Shown here piece by piece: positions 50,076 to 58,881 of a DNA stretch of 64,000 bases. Source of the stretch: Marilutibacter chinensis. Its GTDB lineage: Bacteria; Pseudomonadota; Gammaproteobacteria; Xanthomonadales; Xanthomonadaceae. The position numbers and the translations under genes are program-made. The notes below the pieces were generated by a model that was not told the DNA's origin, made no database searches, and saw only the letters and a program-made list of their open reading frames with translations. The stretch spans positions 1-64,000 of the forward strand of contig NZ_JAKJPO010000008.1 in assembly GCF_021725675.1 (NCBI RefSeq), given 5' to 3'. Within the stretch, counting starts at the first letter, position 1, and each line of letters begins with the position of its first letter.

Positions 50076-50151
50076 GCCCTCCCTCTCTCTCCCATTGGGC
50101 TGCTACGAGGCGCGGTCTCCCTGCCGCGCCCTCTTCTCCGCATCGCATCGT

Positions 50152-50214
50152 CTTGCAGGACTCGCCGACCGAACTGATCGAGGCCTATTGGAACCGCGAG
50201 ATCAACTACTGAAT
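50152..50214 (+). pseudogene. fossil 3' end of a second pstS
   Basis: A stretch reading QDSPTELIEAYWNREINY then TGA resembles the extreme C terminus of PstS; the intact copy downstream ends LVEQVEAYWAAEIKL. No start or upstream coding sequence remains in frame, so this is probably what is left of a deleted tandem pstS. Confidence 0.55.
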
Positions 50215-50350
50215 CCGCGCCACCCTGCCCGACCGCTTGTAACAAAGTCCGGTTCGAATGAACCCGGCCGGACTCCAGGTGACCGTCGCCCGCCCGTGAA
50301 TCCTGAAGCTTTCCATTCTGTTTCAGTGACTTACATCAAGAAGCAGGCAT

Positions 50351-50387
50351 CTGTAACAACGGTGTAACAAAAACATCATTTCATAGT
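50351..50387 (+). promoter_or_regulatory. Pho-box promoter of pstS
   Basis: CTGTAAC-AACG-GTGTAAC (50351-50368) has the Pho-box layout, and AT-rich TTTCATAGT follows after 10 bp as the -10 region. It lies 63 bp upstream of the pstS ATG. A further TTGTAACAAAG half-site is at about 50236-50246. Confidence 0.6.
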
Positions 50388-50430
50388 GCCACCCGCCGGC
50401 TTCGCGCCGGTCCCTCTCATGGAGTCATGC

Positions 50431-51528
50431 ATGAAATCCTCGCCGGCCCGTATCGCCGTCCTCGCCCTCGCCACCACCCTGGCCTTGGCCGCCTGCAAGC
50501 CGTCGTCCGAAGCACCGACCACCGCCGAGGGCGCCAACGCTCCGGCCCAAGCCGCCGCGACCGGCTCCGACCGGATCGGCGTCGAGATCACCGGCGCAGG
50601 CGCGACCTTCATCTACCCGCTGCTTTCCAAGTGGTCGGATGCGTACAACAAGGCCACCGGTGCCAAGGTCAACTACCAGTCGATCGGCTCGGGCGGCGGC
50701 ATCGCCCAGATCAAGGCCGGCACCGTGGACTTCGGCTCGTCCGACAAGCCGCTGCCGCCGGAAGAACTGGCCGAGGCCGGCCTGGGCCAGTTCCCGTCCG
50801 CGATCGGCGGCGTAGTGCCCGTCGTCAACGTCGAAGGCGTCGAAGCCGGCGCGCTGAAGCTGAGCGGTCCGCTGCTGGCCGACATCTACTTGGGCAAGGT
50901 CGAGAAGTGGAACGACCCGGCGATCGCCGCGCTCAACCCGGGCCTGGCTATGCCCGACAGCAAGATCAACGTGGTCAAGCGCTCCGACGGCTCGGGCACC
51001 ACCTTCAACTTCGTCAACTACCTGTCGAAGGTTTCGCCGGAGTGGAAGGAGAAGGTCGGTGAAGGTACCTCGGTCAACTGGCCGACCGGCATCGGCGGCA
51101 AGGGCAACGAAGGCGTCGCTGCCTACGTCAAGCAGATCAAGGGTTCGATCGGCTACGTCGAGCTGGCCTACGCGACCGAGAACGGCATGGCCTACACCGC
51201 CATGCAGAACGCCGCCGGCAACTTCGTCCAGCCCAGCGCCGAGGCGTTCGCCGCCGCAGCCGCGTCCGCCGAGTGGACCTCGGTCGAGGATTTCAGCCTG
51301 GTCATTACCAACGCGCCGGGCGCGGATGCGTGGCCGATCACCGCGACCAACTTCATCCTGATGTACAAGCAGCCCAAGGACGCCAAGCGTTCGCAGGACG
51401 CGATCGACTTCTTCCGCTGGTCGCTGGAGAACGGCCAGGCGCTGGCCGACGAGCTGCACTACGTACCGCTGCCGCAGCCGCTGGTCGAGCAGGTCGAGGC
51501 ATACTGGGCCGCCGAGATCAAACTGTAA
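50431..51528 (+). CDS. pstS: phosphate ABC transporter substrate-binding protein
   Basis: A 365-residue protein with a lipoprotein signal (MKSSPARIAVLALATTLALAAC, Cys22). Phosphate-binding segments are GAGATFIYPLLSKW, GSGGGIAQIKAGTVDFGSSDKPL and KRSDGSGTTFNFVNYL. ATG 50431 is preferred to 50419 because GGAG lies 6 bp before it. It delivers phosphate to PstCAB from the periplasm. Confidence 0.97.
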   Translation: MKSSPARIAVLALATTLALAACKPSSEAPTTAEGANAPAQAAATGSDRIGVEITGAGATFIYPLLSKWSDAYNKATGAKVNYQSIGSGGGIAQIKAGTVDFGSSDKPLPPEELAEAGLGQFPSAIGGVVPVVNVEGVEAGALKLSGPLLADIYLGKVEKWNDPAIAALNPGLAMPDSKINVVKRSDGSGTTFNFVNYLSKVSPEWKEKVGEGTSVNWPTGIGGKGNEGVAAYVKQIKGSIGYVELAYATENGMAYTAMQNAAGNFVQPSAEAFAAAAASAEWTSVEDFSLVITNAPGADAWPITATNFILMYKQPKDAKRSQDAIDFFRWSLENGQALADELHYVPLPQPLVEQVEAYWAAEIKL

Positions 51529-51566
51529 GCGGCCTTTGCCACCCGCGCGGGGAATCCGCGGCATGA

Positions 51567-51599
51567 GTGTTGCCGTCCACGCGGGCGGCAGCACTTTTT
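51567..51599 (+). terminator. terminator/attenuator between pstS and pstC
   Basis: GTGTTGCCG-10nt-CGGCAGCAC (one G-T pair) is followed by TTTTT. Partial termination here would give the usual excess of PstS over the membrane subunits. Confidence 0.7.
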
Positions 51600-51663
51600 G
51601 CCTGCTCCGCCCACATCGGCCCCGGTCTTTGCCGGACCGACATGCCCGAAGTCCCGACGCCCG

Positions 51664-52635
51664 ATGAACGCAACCACCCTGCCCGCCAGTGCTCCCAACA
51701 ACCGCGACGTGAAAGACGCTCGCGCCGACCGCGCCTTCCGCTGGCTGGTCACCGCGGCCGGTCTGTTCGTGCTTATCTCGCTGGCCGCGGCGGCGCTGTC
51801 GATGCTGTGGGGCGGGCGGGCGGCATTCGAGAAATTCGGCATCGCCTTCCTCTGGCGTGACGCGTGGGATCCGGTGCTGCAGGACTTCGGCGCCCTGGTC
51901 CCGATCTACGGCACGCTGGTGACCGCGCTGATCGCGCTGGTCATCGCCGTGCCGGTCAGTTTCGGCATCGCGATGTTCCTGACCGAGATCGCACCGAAGT
52001 GGGTCCGCGGCCCGGTCGGCGCGGCGATCGAACTGCTGGCCGGCATCCCGTCGATCATCTATGGCATGTGGGGCCTGTTCGTGCTGGTGCCGTTCCTGGC
52101 CCAGCACATCTATCCGTGGGTCGACGAGCACCTCGGCCAGCTGCCGCTGGTTGGCGCGCTGTTCGCGGGCCCGCCGCTGGGGCTCGGCATGGGCACCGCC
52201 GGTCTGGTGCTGGCGATCATGATCATTCCCTTCATCTCATCGGTAATGCGCGAGGTGTTCCTGACCGTGCCCGGGCGGCTCAAGGAATCGGCCTATGCGC
52301 TGGGCTCGACCAAGACCGAGGTGGTCTGGGACGTGGTGCTGCCCTACACCCGCTCTGCAGTGATCGGCGGCATCTTTCTCGGCCTGGGCCGAGCGCTCGG
52401 CGAGACGATGGCGGTGACCTTCGTGCTCGGCAATGCGCACAACCTGACTGTCTCTCTGCTGGAACCGGGCAACTCGATCGCTGCCACCATCGCGAATGAA
52501 TTCGCCGAGGCCGACTCGCCGATGTACCTGTCCTCGCTGATCGCGCTCGGCTTCGTGCTGTTCCTGGTCACTTTCGTGGTGCTGACCATCGCCCGTCTCA
52601 TGCTGCGGCAGATGGCGAAGAAGGAGGGCAACTGA
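51664..52635 (+). CDS. pstC: phosphate ABC transporter permease C
   Basis: A 323-residue inner-membrane permease with six helices and the EAA loop (KESAYALGSTKTEVVWDVVLPYTRSAVIGGI...LGRALGETMAV). ATG 51664 precedes the first helix by about 35 residues. The stop overlaps the pstA start (TGATG). Confidence 0.95.
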   Translation: MNATTLPASAPNNRDVKDARADRAFRWLVTAAGLFVLISLAAAALSMLWGGRAAFEKFGIAFLWRDAWDPVLQDFGALVPIYGTLVTALIALVIAVPVSFGIAMFLTEIAPKWVRGPVGAAIELLAGIPSIIYGMWGLFVLVPFLAQHIYPWVDEHLGQLPLVGALFAGPPLGLGMGTAGLVLAIMIIPFISSVMREVFLTVPGRLKESAYALGSTKTEVVWDVVLPYTRSAVIGGIFLGLGRALGETMAVTFVLGNAHNLTVSLLEPGNSIAATIANEFAEADSPMYLSSLIALGFVLFLVTFVVLTIARLMLRQMAKKEGN

Positions 52636-53495
52636 TGAACAGCGCCCTCTATCGCCGCCGCCGCTTCAAGGACATCGCCGTGCAGGCGCTGGCGGTGGCC
52701 GCCGCCGTGTTCGGCCTGTTCTGGCTGGTGTGGATCATGTGGACCACGCTCAGCAAGGGCATCGGTTCGCTCAACCTGGCCCTGTTCACCGAAATGACTC
52801 CGCCGCCCGGCAGCGAGGGTGGCATGCTCAACGCCTTCTTCGGCAGCGCGGTGATGAGCCTGCTCGGCATCGTCTTCGGCGCGCCGGTCGGCGTGCTGGC
52901 CGGCACCTTCCTCGCCGAGTACTCGCAGAAGTCATGGTCGGCGCGGCTGTGCGAGCTGGTCCGCTTCGTCAACGACATCCTGCTGTCGGCGCCGTCGATC
53001 GTGCTCGGCCTGTTCGTCTACACCCTGGTGGTGGCGCAGATGGGCCACTTCTCGGCGCTGGCCGGCGGCATCGCGCTCGCCTTCATCGTGTTGCCGGTGG
53101 TGGTGCGCACCACCGACGAGATGCTGAGGCTGGTGCCCTCGCAGATGCGCGAGGCGGCGCTGTCGCTGGGCGTGCCGCAATGGAAGGTGATCGTGCAGGT
53201 GCTGTACCGCTCGTCGCTGCCCGGCATCGTCACCGGCATACTGCTGGCGCTGGCGCGTATCTCCGGCGAGACCGCGCCGCTGCTGTTCACCGCTCTCAAC
53301 AACCAGTACTGGACCACAGACATCGGCGCGCCGATGGCGAACGTACCGGTGGTGATCTTCCAGTACGCCATGAGCCCGTACGAAAACTGGCATACCCTGG
53401 CCTGGGCCGGCGCGTTCATCCTCACCATGTTCGTGCTGGTGGTCAGCCTGATCGCGAGGGCCATCGTGCTGCGCAACAGGATCACCCATGACTGA
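52635..53495 (+). CDS. pstA: phosphate ABC transporter permease A
   Basis: A 286-residue permease with six helices and the EAA motif ([47 protein letters not shown]). It pairs with PstC. It overlaps pstC by one base and pstB by eight. Confidence 0.95.
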   Translation: MNSALYRRRRFKDIAVQALAVAAAVFGLFWLVWIMWTTLSKGIGSLNLALFTEMTPPPGSEGGMLNAFFGSAVMSLLGIVFGAPVGVLAGTFLAEYSQKSWSARLCELVRFVNDILLSAPSIVLGLFVYTLVVAQMGHFSALAGGIALAFIVLPVVVRTTDEMLRLVPSQMREAALSLGVPQWKVIVQVLYRSSLPGIVTGILLALARISGETAPLLFTALNNQYWTTDIGAPMANVPVVIFQYAMSPYENWHTLAWAGAFILTMFVLVVSLIARAIVLRNRITHD

Positions 53496-54348
53496 TCTCA
53501 CCTCCACTCCAATTGCCCGGACCCCGGTCATGAACGACGCCCGCATCACCATCGCCACGCCCCAGCGCGACTCCGCCCCGGCGGCCGGAGCCGCGGAGAT
53601 CAAGCTGTCGGTGCGCGGGCTCGACTTCCACTACGACCGTTTCCATGCCCTGAAAGGGATCAACCTCGACATTCCCGAAAAGCAGGTGACCGCACTGATC
53701 GGGCCTTCCGGCTGCGGCAAGTCGACCCTTCTGCGCGTGTTCAACCGGATCTACGCGCTGTATCCGAAGCTCGAGGCCACCGGCCAGGTGCTGCTGGACG
53801 GCGAGAACGTTCTCGACCCGAAGTACCCGATGAACCGGCTGCGCAGCAAGGTCGGCATGGTGTTCCAGAAGCCGGTACCGTTCCCGATGACGATCTTCGA
53901 GAACGTCGCCTACGGCATCCGCCATCACGAGAAGCTGTCGAAGCCGGAGATGAGCGATCGCGTCGAGCAGGCGCTGCGCCAGGCCGCGCTGTGGGACGAG
54001 GTCAAGGACAAGCTGGGCCAGAGCGCGCTCGGCCTGTCCGGCGGCCAGCAGCAGCGCCTGTGCATCGCCCGCGCGGTCGCCCTGCGCCCGGACGTGTTGT
54101 TGCTGGACGAGCCGACCTCGGCGCTGGACCCGATCTCCACCAGCCGCATCGAGCAGCTGGTCGAGGAGCTCAAGGTCGACTACACGATCGTGATCGTCAC
54201 CCACAACATGCAGCAGGCCGCCCGCGTGTCGGACTTCACCGCCTTCATGTACCTGGGCGACCTGATCGAACACGGCTCCACCGACCAGATCTTCTCCGCA
54301 CCGACCAGGCAGCAGACCGAGGATTACATCACCGGCCGGTTTGGGTGA
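53488..54348 (+). CDS. pstB: phosphate ABC transporter ATP-binding protein
   Basis: A 286-residue ATPase with Walker [10 protein letters not shown], signature [14 protein letters not shown], Walker [14 protein letters not shown] and H-loop VTHNMQQ. The first 35 residues before the ABC core are variable; an internal ATG at 53530 could also be used. It energises phosphate import. Confidence 0.96.
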   Translation: MTDLTSTPIARTPVMNDARITIATPQRDSAPAAGAAEIKLSVRGLDFHYDRFHALKGINLDIPEKQVTALIGPSGCGKSTLLRVFNRIYALYPKLEATGQVLLDGENVLDPKYPMNRLRSKVGMVFQKPVPFPMTIFENVAYGIRHHEKLSKPEMSDRVEQALRQAALWDEVKDKLGQSALGLSGGQQQRLCIARAVALRPDVLLLDEPTSALDPISTSRIEQLVEELKVDYTIVIVTHNMQQAARVSDFTAFMYLGDLIEHGSTDQIFSAPTRQQTEDYITGRFG

Positions 54349-54493
54349 GGCGGGCCGGTTGCGCGGCATCGCCGCGCGGCCTGCCGAACGCCCGGCCACG
54401 GATGGCCGGGCCGGGCGCCCCGAAGCCATGACCACAACGCCATGGATGGCTGCGACCATCCGCGCAGAAACCAAATCAGAGACGAGCACCGAC

Positions 54494-55192
54494 ATGCACG
54501 ACCACATCGTCAAGAGCTACGACGAAGAGCAGAAGCGCCTGCTCAACGAGACCCTGCGCATGGGCGAGATGGCGGCCTCCCAGCTCGAAGCCGCCCTCGA
54601 CGTGGTCGAACGGCGCGACGACAAGGCCGCCGAGCGGATCATCGCCAACGACGAGGCGATCGACGCGCTGGAGCAGGAGGTCAGCCATGACGTGATGAAG
54701 CTCGCGCTGCGCGGCCCGATGGCGCGCGACCTGCGCGAGATCCTCGCGGCGATCCGGATCGCCTCCGACATCGAGCGCATCGGCGATTACGCGGCCAACG
54801 TCGCCAAGCGTTCGACGGCGCTGAACCTCATGCCCGCGCTGCCGCATGTCGCCGGACTGCACGCACTGGGTACCCTCGCCGTCAGGCAGGTCCGCGACGT
54901 GCTCGCCGCATACCGCGAGAGCGACATCGAAGCCGCCAAGCGCATCCGCGCGCGCGACGCCGAGATCGACGTCGCCTACACCGGCCTGTTCCGCGAACTG
55001 CTGACCTACATGATGGAGGACGCGCGCAGCATCACCGCCTGCACCCACCTGCTGTTCATGGCCAAGAACATCGAGCGCATCGGCGACCACGCCACCAACA
55101 TCGCCGAGAACATCTGGTTCCTGGTCAAGGGCGAGGACGAACTGCCGCCCCGCGAGAAGCGCGACGACTCCAGCACCACCACGGCGCCCTGA
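54494..55192 (+). CDS. phoU: phosphate transport/signalling regulator PhoU
   Basis: A 232-residue all-helical protein with two PhoU repeats containing metal-binding E/DxxxD motifs (AIDALEQEV, IRIASDIERIGDYAAN; FMAKNIERIGDHATNIAE). It links PstB to the PhoR kinase. ATG 54494 gives the canonical MHDHIVKSYDEE start; ATG 54428 would add 22 unconserved residues. It is the last gene of the pst unit; phoB and phoR are not in the window. Confidence 0.95.
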   Translation: MHDHIVKSYDEEQKRLLNETLRMGEMAASQLEAALDVVERRDDKAAERIIANDEAIDALEQEVSHDVMKLALRGPMARDLREILAAIRIASDIERIGDYAANVAKRSTALNLMPALPHVAGLHALGTLAVRQVRDVLAAYRESDIEAAKRIRARDAEIDVAYTGLFRELLTYMMEDARSITACTHLLFMAKNIERIGDHATNIAENIWFLVKGEDELPPREKRDDSSTTTAP

Positions 55193-55343
55193 CCCGCACG
55201 CAGCCCCGCGCCAACGGATATCCGGACGCGCGGCTGCGCCCGTCTGCCGTTGCCGCGTCCGGCGGCGCATCGGAATTGATGAACCGACGATAAACGCTAC
55301 CGGGATGTCCTGCCGGCCATGCCGCGGCGCTAACGCAAGGCAT

Positions 55344-55369
55344 GTAACCCTCCTGCTCCAACCTGCGTA
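55344..55369 (+). promoter_or_regulatory. ECF sigma-F-type promoter of the RiPP operon
   Basis: GTAACC (55344-55349), exactly 16 bp, then CGTA (55366-55369). This matches the GTAACC-N16-CGAA promoter of the Caulobacter heavy-metal ECF sigma-F regulon, which drives DUF692/DUF2063 operons, with one change. It is 90 bp upstream of the precursor ATG. No sigma-factor gene is in the window. Confidence 0.6.
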
Positions 55370-55458
55370 AGCAGTGCAGTGTCCGGCGGTCGCCCCTGGC
55401 CGCATGACTCGACCGGCGCGGATCGTCCGCGCCATTCACTGGAGAGAGGAGCCAAGAC

Positions 55459-55863
55459 ATGAGCAACAGCAAAAAACCGGTCGCACTCGCGGTGGGCGCC
55501 GTACTGATCGGCGGCATGGCGATGTCCACGTCGGCCTTCGCGATGAACGATCTCGCCGGCGGCTACCTGCTCGGAGCCACCGTCGCCGAAGGCAACTGCG
55601 GCGGCGACAAGAGTGCCGAAGGCAAGTGCGGCGAGGGCAAGTGCGGCGTCGAGAAGATGGACACCGACCAGGACGGCATGGTCTCCCAGGCCGAGTTCGG
55701 CGCGGCCCACGACGGCGACACCAGCCGCTTCGCCAGCTACGACGCCAACGGCGACGGCCAGATCAGCGCCGACGAACTGAAGGCCGGCCACGAGGGCAAG
55801 TGCGGTGCCGACAAGGGCGCCGAAGGCAAGTGCGGCGAAGGCAAGTGCGGCGGGATGGCGTAA
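55459..55863 (+). CDS. hvfA: HvfA-like RiPP metallophore precursor with embedded EF-hand pair
   Basis: A 134-residue exported precursor. The signal peptide (1-28, ..STSAFA) is followed by MNDLAGGYLLGA and six Cys motifs: EGNCG (44-48), EGKCG (54-58, 59-63, 112-116, 122-126, 127-131). EGKCG cysteines are the known targets of MNIO/partner complexes, which convert them to oxazolone-thioamide copper ligands. Uniquely, residues 64-111 contain two canonical EF-hand loops, DTDQDGMVSQAE (68-79) and DANGDGQISADE (95-106). GAGGAG precedes the ATG. First gene of hvfABC. Confidence 0.85.
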   Translation: MSNSKKPVALAVGAVLIGGMAMSTSAFAMNDLAGGYLLGATVAEGNCGGDKSAEGKCGEGKCGVEKMDTDQDGMVSQAEFGAAHDGDTSRFASYDANGDGQISADELKAGHEGKCGADKGAEGKCGEGKCGGMA

Positions 55864-55923
55864 CGCGAATCCCGCGTCGGGGTCCGCACGGGCTCGTGCG
55901 GACTCCTCGATGAGAGCCATCGC

Positions 55924-56781
55924 ATGACCGGTCATCCACACCTTCCAGCCGACGCCGTCGGCCTGGGCCTGCGGCGCGCGCTGCTGGACCCGCTGCAGGC
56001 CGCGCCCGCAGGCGCATTCGATTTCCTCGAATGCGCCCCGGAGAACTGGATCGGGGTGGGTGGCCGGCTTGGCGAGGCGCTGGATGACCTCGGTGCCCGC
56101 CACCCGCTGACCTGTCATGGGCTGTCGCTGTCGCTGGGCGGCTGCGCACCGCTGGACGAGACCTTCCTCGGCCGCGTCCGCCGCTTCCTCGACCGCCACC
56201 GGGTGCCGCTCTACAGCGAACACCTGAGCTACTGCAGCGACGACGGTCAGCTCTACGACCTGCTGCCGATCCCGTTCACCGACGAGGCCGTGCACCACGT
56301 CGCCGCCCGTATCCGCCAGACCCAGGACATCCTCGGCCGCCGGATCGCGGTCGAGAACGTCTCCTACTACGCCGCCCCGCACCAGGGCATGGCCGAGACC
56401 GACTTCATCAACGCGGTGCTGGCCGAGGCCGACTGCGACCTGCTGCTCGATGTCAACAACATCTACGTCAACGCGATCAACCACCGCTACGACGCCAGCG
56501 GGTTCCTCGCCGCGATGCCCGGCGAGCGGATCGCCTGCATCCATGTCGCCGGCCACTTCGACGAGGCCGACGATCTGAAGGTCGACACCCATGGCGCCGC
56601 GGTCAAGGAGGCGGTCTGGTCGCTGCTGGGCGAGGCCTATCGCCGTTTCGGGCCGCGTCCGACGCTGCTCGAGCGCGACTTCAACTTCCCGCCGTTCGCC
56701 GAACTGCTCGGCGAGCTGGACACGGTCCGGCGCACGCTGACGGCGAACCGCCCGGCCGAGCCGCGGCACGCCCATGCCTGA
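55924..56781 (+). CDS. hvfB: MNIO-family (DUF692) RiPP-modifying oxidase
   Basis: A 285-residue TIM-barrel enzyme of the multinuclear non-heme iron oxidases. Signature segments: [58 protein letters not shown] and HVAGHF, which supply the His/Asp/Glu iron ligands. With its DUF2063 partner it would oxidise the EGKCG cysteines of the precursor. The ATG lies 60 bp after hvfA; the stop overlaps hvfC by eight bases. Confidence 0.93.
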   Translation: MTGHPHLPADAVGLGLRRALLDPLQAAPAGAFDFLECAPENWIGVGGRLGEALDDLGARHPLTCHGLSLSLGGCAPLDETFLGRVRRFLDRHRVPLYSEHLSYCSDDGQLYDLLPIPFTDEAVHHVAARIRQTQDILGRRIAVENVSYYAAPHQGMAETDFINAVLAEADCDLLLDVNNIYVNAINHRYDASGFLAAMPGERIACIHVAGHFDEADDLKVDTHGAAVKEAVWSLLGEAYRRFGPRPTLLERDFNFPPFAELLGELDTVRRTLTANRPAEPRHAHA

Positions 56782-57574
56782 GGACACACCGCGCGGCATG
56801 CCGGCCGTCGCGCCGCCGCAATTGCGTGCGCAGCAGTTCGAGCTGACCCGCCACCTGCGCGATCCCGATGGCACGCCCGCGCCGAAAGGCATCGAGCCGC
56901 GCCGGCTGAAGGTCTACCGCGAACTGCTGTTCAACAACATCGAAAGCCTGCTGGCCGGCAACTTCCCGGTGATCCGGCGGATCCTCGGCGACGACTGGCC
57001 GTCGCTGGTGCGGCGGTTCTATCGCGAACATCGGTGCCAGACGCCGCTGTTCCCGGAGATCGCACGCGAATTCCTGCGCTTCCTGGAGACCCGCCCCGAA
57101 ACGGGCCCGCCCTGGCTGGCGGAACTGGCCCATTACGAATGGGTCGAGCTGGCCTTACAGATCGCCGAGGCCCGGGCCGACGATGTCGAAGCCGACCCCG
57201 ACGGCGACCTGCTGGAGGCCAGCCCGGTGCTGTCACCGCTCGCCTGGCCGCTGGCCTACCGCTGGCCGGTCCACCGGCTCGGCCCCGACCATCTTCCGCA
57301 GCAGCCTCCGGACACGCCGACCCTGCTGATGCTGCGACGCGAGTCCGACGGCCGGGTCCGCTTCTCCGAACTCAGCGCACTGGCCTACCGGCTCGCGGAA
57401 CTGATCGACGAGACTGCCGACGCCCGCCCTCGCCCCAGCGGCCGCGCCCTGCTGGAGACCCTCGCCGCCGAGGCCGGCGTGCCCGCGGACGCGGGCTTCA
57501 TCGGCCAGGGCCTGGCCCTGCTGCGGCAGATGCGCGCCAGCGCGGTGCTGCTGGGCACGGTGCCGGCAGGCTGA
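56774..57574 (+). CDS. hvfC: DUF2063 (HvfC/BufC-type) MNIO partner protein
   Basis: A 266-residue protein: the N-terminal DUF2063 domain ([17 protein letters not shown]...[61 protein letters not shown]) recruits the precursor to the MNIO enzyme; the C-terminal half (HYEWVELAL.. to [14 protein letters not shown]) is the usual winged-helix-like region. Translational overlap with hvfB supports a complex. No DoxX gene follows, unlike many such operons. Confidence 0.92.
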   Translation: MPEDTPRGMPAVAPPQLRAQQFELTRHLRDPDGTPAPKGIEPRRLKVYRELLFNNIESLLAGNFPVIRRILGDDWPSLVRRFYREHRCQTPLFPEIAREFLRFLETRPETGPPWLAELAHYEWVELALQIAEARADDVEADPDGDLLEASPVLSPLAWPLAYRWPVHRLGPDHLPQQPPDTPTLLMLRRESDGRVRFSELSALAYRLAELIDETADARPRPSGRALLETLAAEAGVPADAGFIGQGLALLRQMRASAVLLGTVPAG

Positions 57575-57699
57575 GCCCGGCACCCTCGGCATTCCACCCC
57601 AAGGCCGTGACTCGCGGATGGCGGTCTGCGGCCTCTTCCTGCGCGAATGCGGACCGGGCCGCACCAGGCGCGGCCACACCGGTCTGCTACGCTTTCGCC

Positions 57700-58362
57700 A
57701 TGCATATCCCCCGTGAAATCGCCGCCGCCGTGCGCCCCACCGGCACCAGGGCGGCCGCCCTTTCGCCCCTGGCCACGCGTTTCCGTGGCTACCTGCCGGT
57801 GATCGTCGATGTCGAAACCGGCGGCTTCGACTGGAACCGCCATGCACTGCTCGAGATCGCGGTCGCGCCCATCGACGTCGACGAGAACGGCCAGTTGTGC
57901 GTCGGCGAGGTGACCGGCAGCCATGTGGTGCCGGCACCCGGCACCGAGATCGATCCCAAATCGCTGGAAGTGACCGGAATCGACATCGACCACCCGTTCC
58001 GCGATGCCCTGCCCGAGCGTCCGGCACTGGAGCGCGTGTTCGCGCCGGTACGCGCGGCGGTCCGGAAGCATGGCTGCCAACGCGCGATCCTGGTCGGCCA
58101 CAACGCCCACTTCGATCTGAACTTCCTCAACGCCGCGGTCGCCCGGTGCAACCACAAGCGCAATCCGTTCCATCCGTTCAGCGTGTTCGACACGGTGAGC
58201 CTGGCCGGCGTCGCCTACGGCCAGACCGTGCTGGCGCGCGCGGTCCAGGCGGCTGGACTCGCCTGGAACGGCGAGGAAGCGCACTCGGCGGTCTACGACA
58301 CCGAGCGCACCGCGCAGCTGTTCTGCCGGATCGTCAACGCCTGGCCGCAGCCGCCGCTCTGA
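57700..58362 (+). CDS. rnt: ribonuclease T
   Basis: A 220-residue DEDDh 3'-5' exonuclease that trims tRNA and other stable RNA ends. ExoI is [19 protein letters not shown] (DxE), Exo[11 protein letters not shown] and Exo[14 protein letters not shown] (H..D). ATG 57700 has weak ribosome-binding signals but is the only start giving normal length. It is a stand-alone gene after the hvf operon. Confidence 0.95.
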   Translation: MHIPREIAAAVRPTGTRAAALSPLATRFRGYLPVIVDVETGGFDWNRHALLEIAVAPIDVDENGQLCVGEVTGSHVVPAPGTEIDPKSLEVTGIDIDHPFRDALPERPALERVFAPVRAAVRKHGCQRAILVGHNAHFDLNFLNAAVARCNHKRNPFHPFSVFDTVSLAGVAYGQTVLARAVQAAGLAWNGEEAHSAVYDTERTAQLFCRIVNAWPQPPL

Positions 58363-58374
58363 GCGGACGGCGGC

Positions 58375-58692
58375 TCACGGCGTCGCCAGCTTCAACCCGA
58401 CCAGGCCGGCGACGATCAGCAGTACGCTGATCGCGCGCAGCAGGTTCAACGGCTCGTCGAACAGCACGATGCCGAGTACCACCGTGCCGACCGCGCCGAC
58501 ACCGACCCAGACCGCGTAGGCCGTGCCGACCGGCAGCGACTTCATCGCGATTCCGAGCAGGCCGACGCTTATCGCCATCGCGGCAACGGTGCCGACCGAC
58601 GGCCATAGCCGGGTGAAACCTTCGGTGTACTTCAGACCGATCGCCCAGCCGATCTCGAACAGGCCGGCAACGACGAGAATGATCCAGGGCAT
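58375..58692 (-). CDS. sugE: SugE/Gdx small multidrug-resistance family guanidinium exporter
   Basis: A 105-residue four-helix membrane protein with MPWIILVVAGLFEIGWAIGLKYTEGF (Glu14 is the coupling residue), MKSLPVGTAYAVWVGVGAVGTVVLGIVLFDEP and a C-terminal helix. GWAIGLKY and VGTAYAVW mark the Gdx/SugE branch, which exports guanidinium in exchange for protons. The mini-ykkC riboswitch immediately upstream supports that substrate. GGAG lies 7 bp before ATG 58692. Confidence 0.95.
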   Translation of the reverse strand: MPWIILVVAGLFEIGWAIGLKYTEGFTRLWPSVGTVAAMAISVGLLGIAMKSLPVGTAYAVWVGVGAVGTVVLGIVLFDEPLNLLRAISVLLIVAGLVGLKLATP

Positions 58693-58711
58693 GATGGTGG
58701 CTCCAATGGAT

Positions 58712-58752
58712 GGGGCCGTCCCCGGATGACATGGAGCGGCGGGGTCGTCCCC
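58712..58752 (-). ncRNA. guanidine-II (mini-ykkC) riboswitch
   Basis: On the minus strand two adjacent hairpins read GGGG-ACGA-CCCC (58752-58741) and GGGG-ACGG-CCCC (58723-58712), separated by 17 nt. Both have the ACGR tetraloops that define mini-ykkC. The second hairpin ends 8 nt before the GGAG of sugE. Guanidine binding is known to pair the two loops and free the ribosome-binding site. Confidence 0.88.
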
Positions 58753-58881
58753 GCTTCCGTTCGCGGCGACGGCCGCGGACGGGGGCATTCTCCCACGCAG
58801 CCGCGTTCCGGCCTTGCCGCCGGATGAACGTTCAGCCCGCGGCCGCCCGCGCTTCCACGCCGATGTTCTGCCGCCGTTGGC

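Noticed and set aside
50095-50367. 90-codon + strand ORF between the porin and pstS
   Set aside because: It overlaps the pstS remnant in another frame and the pstS Pho-box, lacks a ribosome-binding site and is not protein-like.
55600-55860. EGKCG repeats as mere low-complexity sequence
   Set aside because: The motif spacing, the signal peptide and the adjacent DUF692 and DUF2063 genes make a RiPP precursor much more likely.
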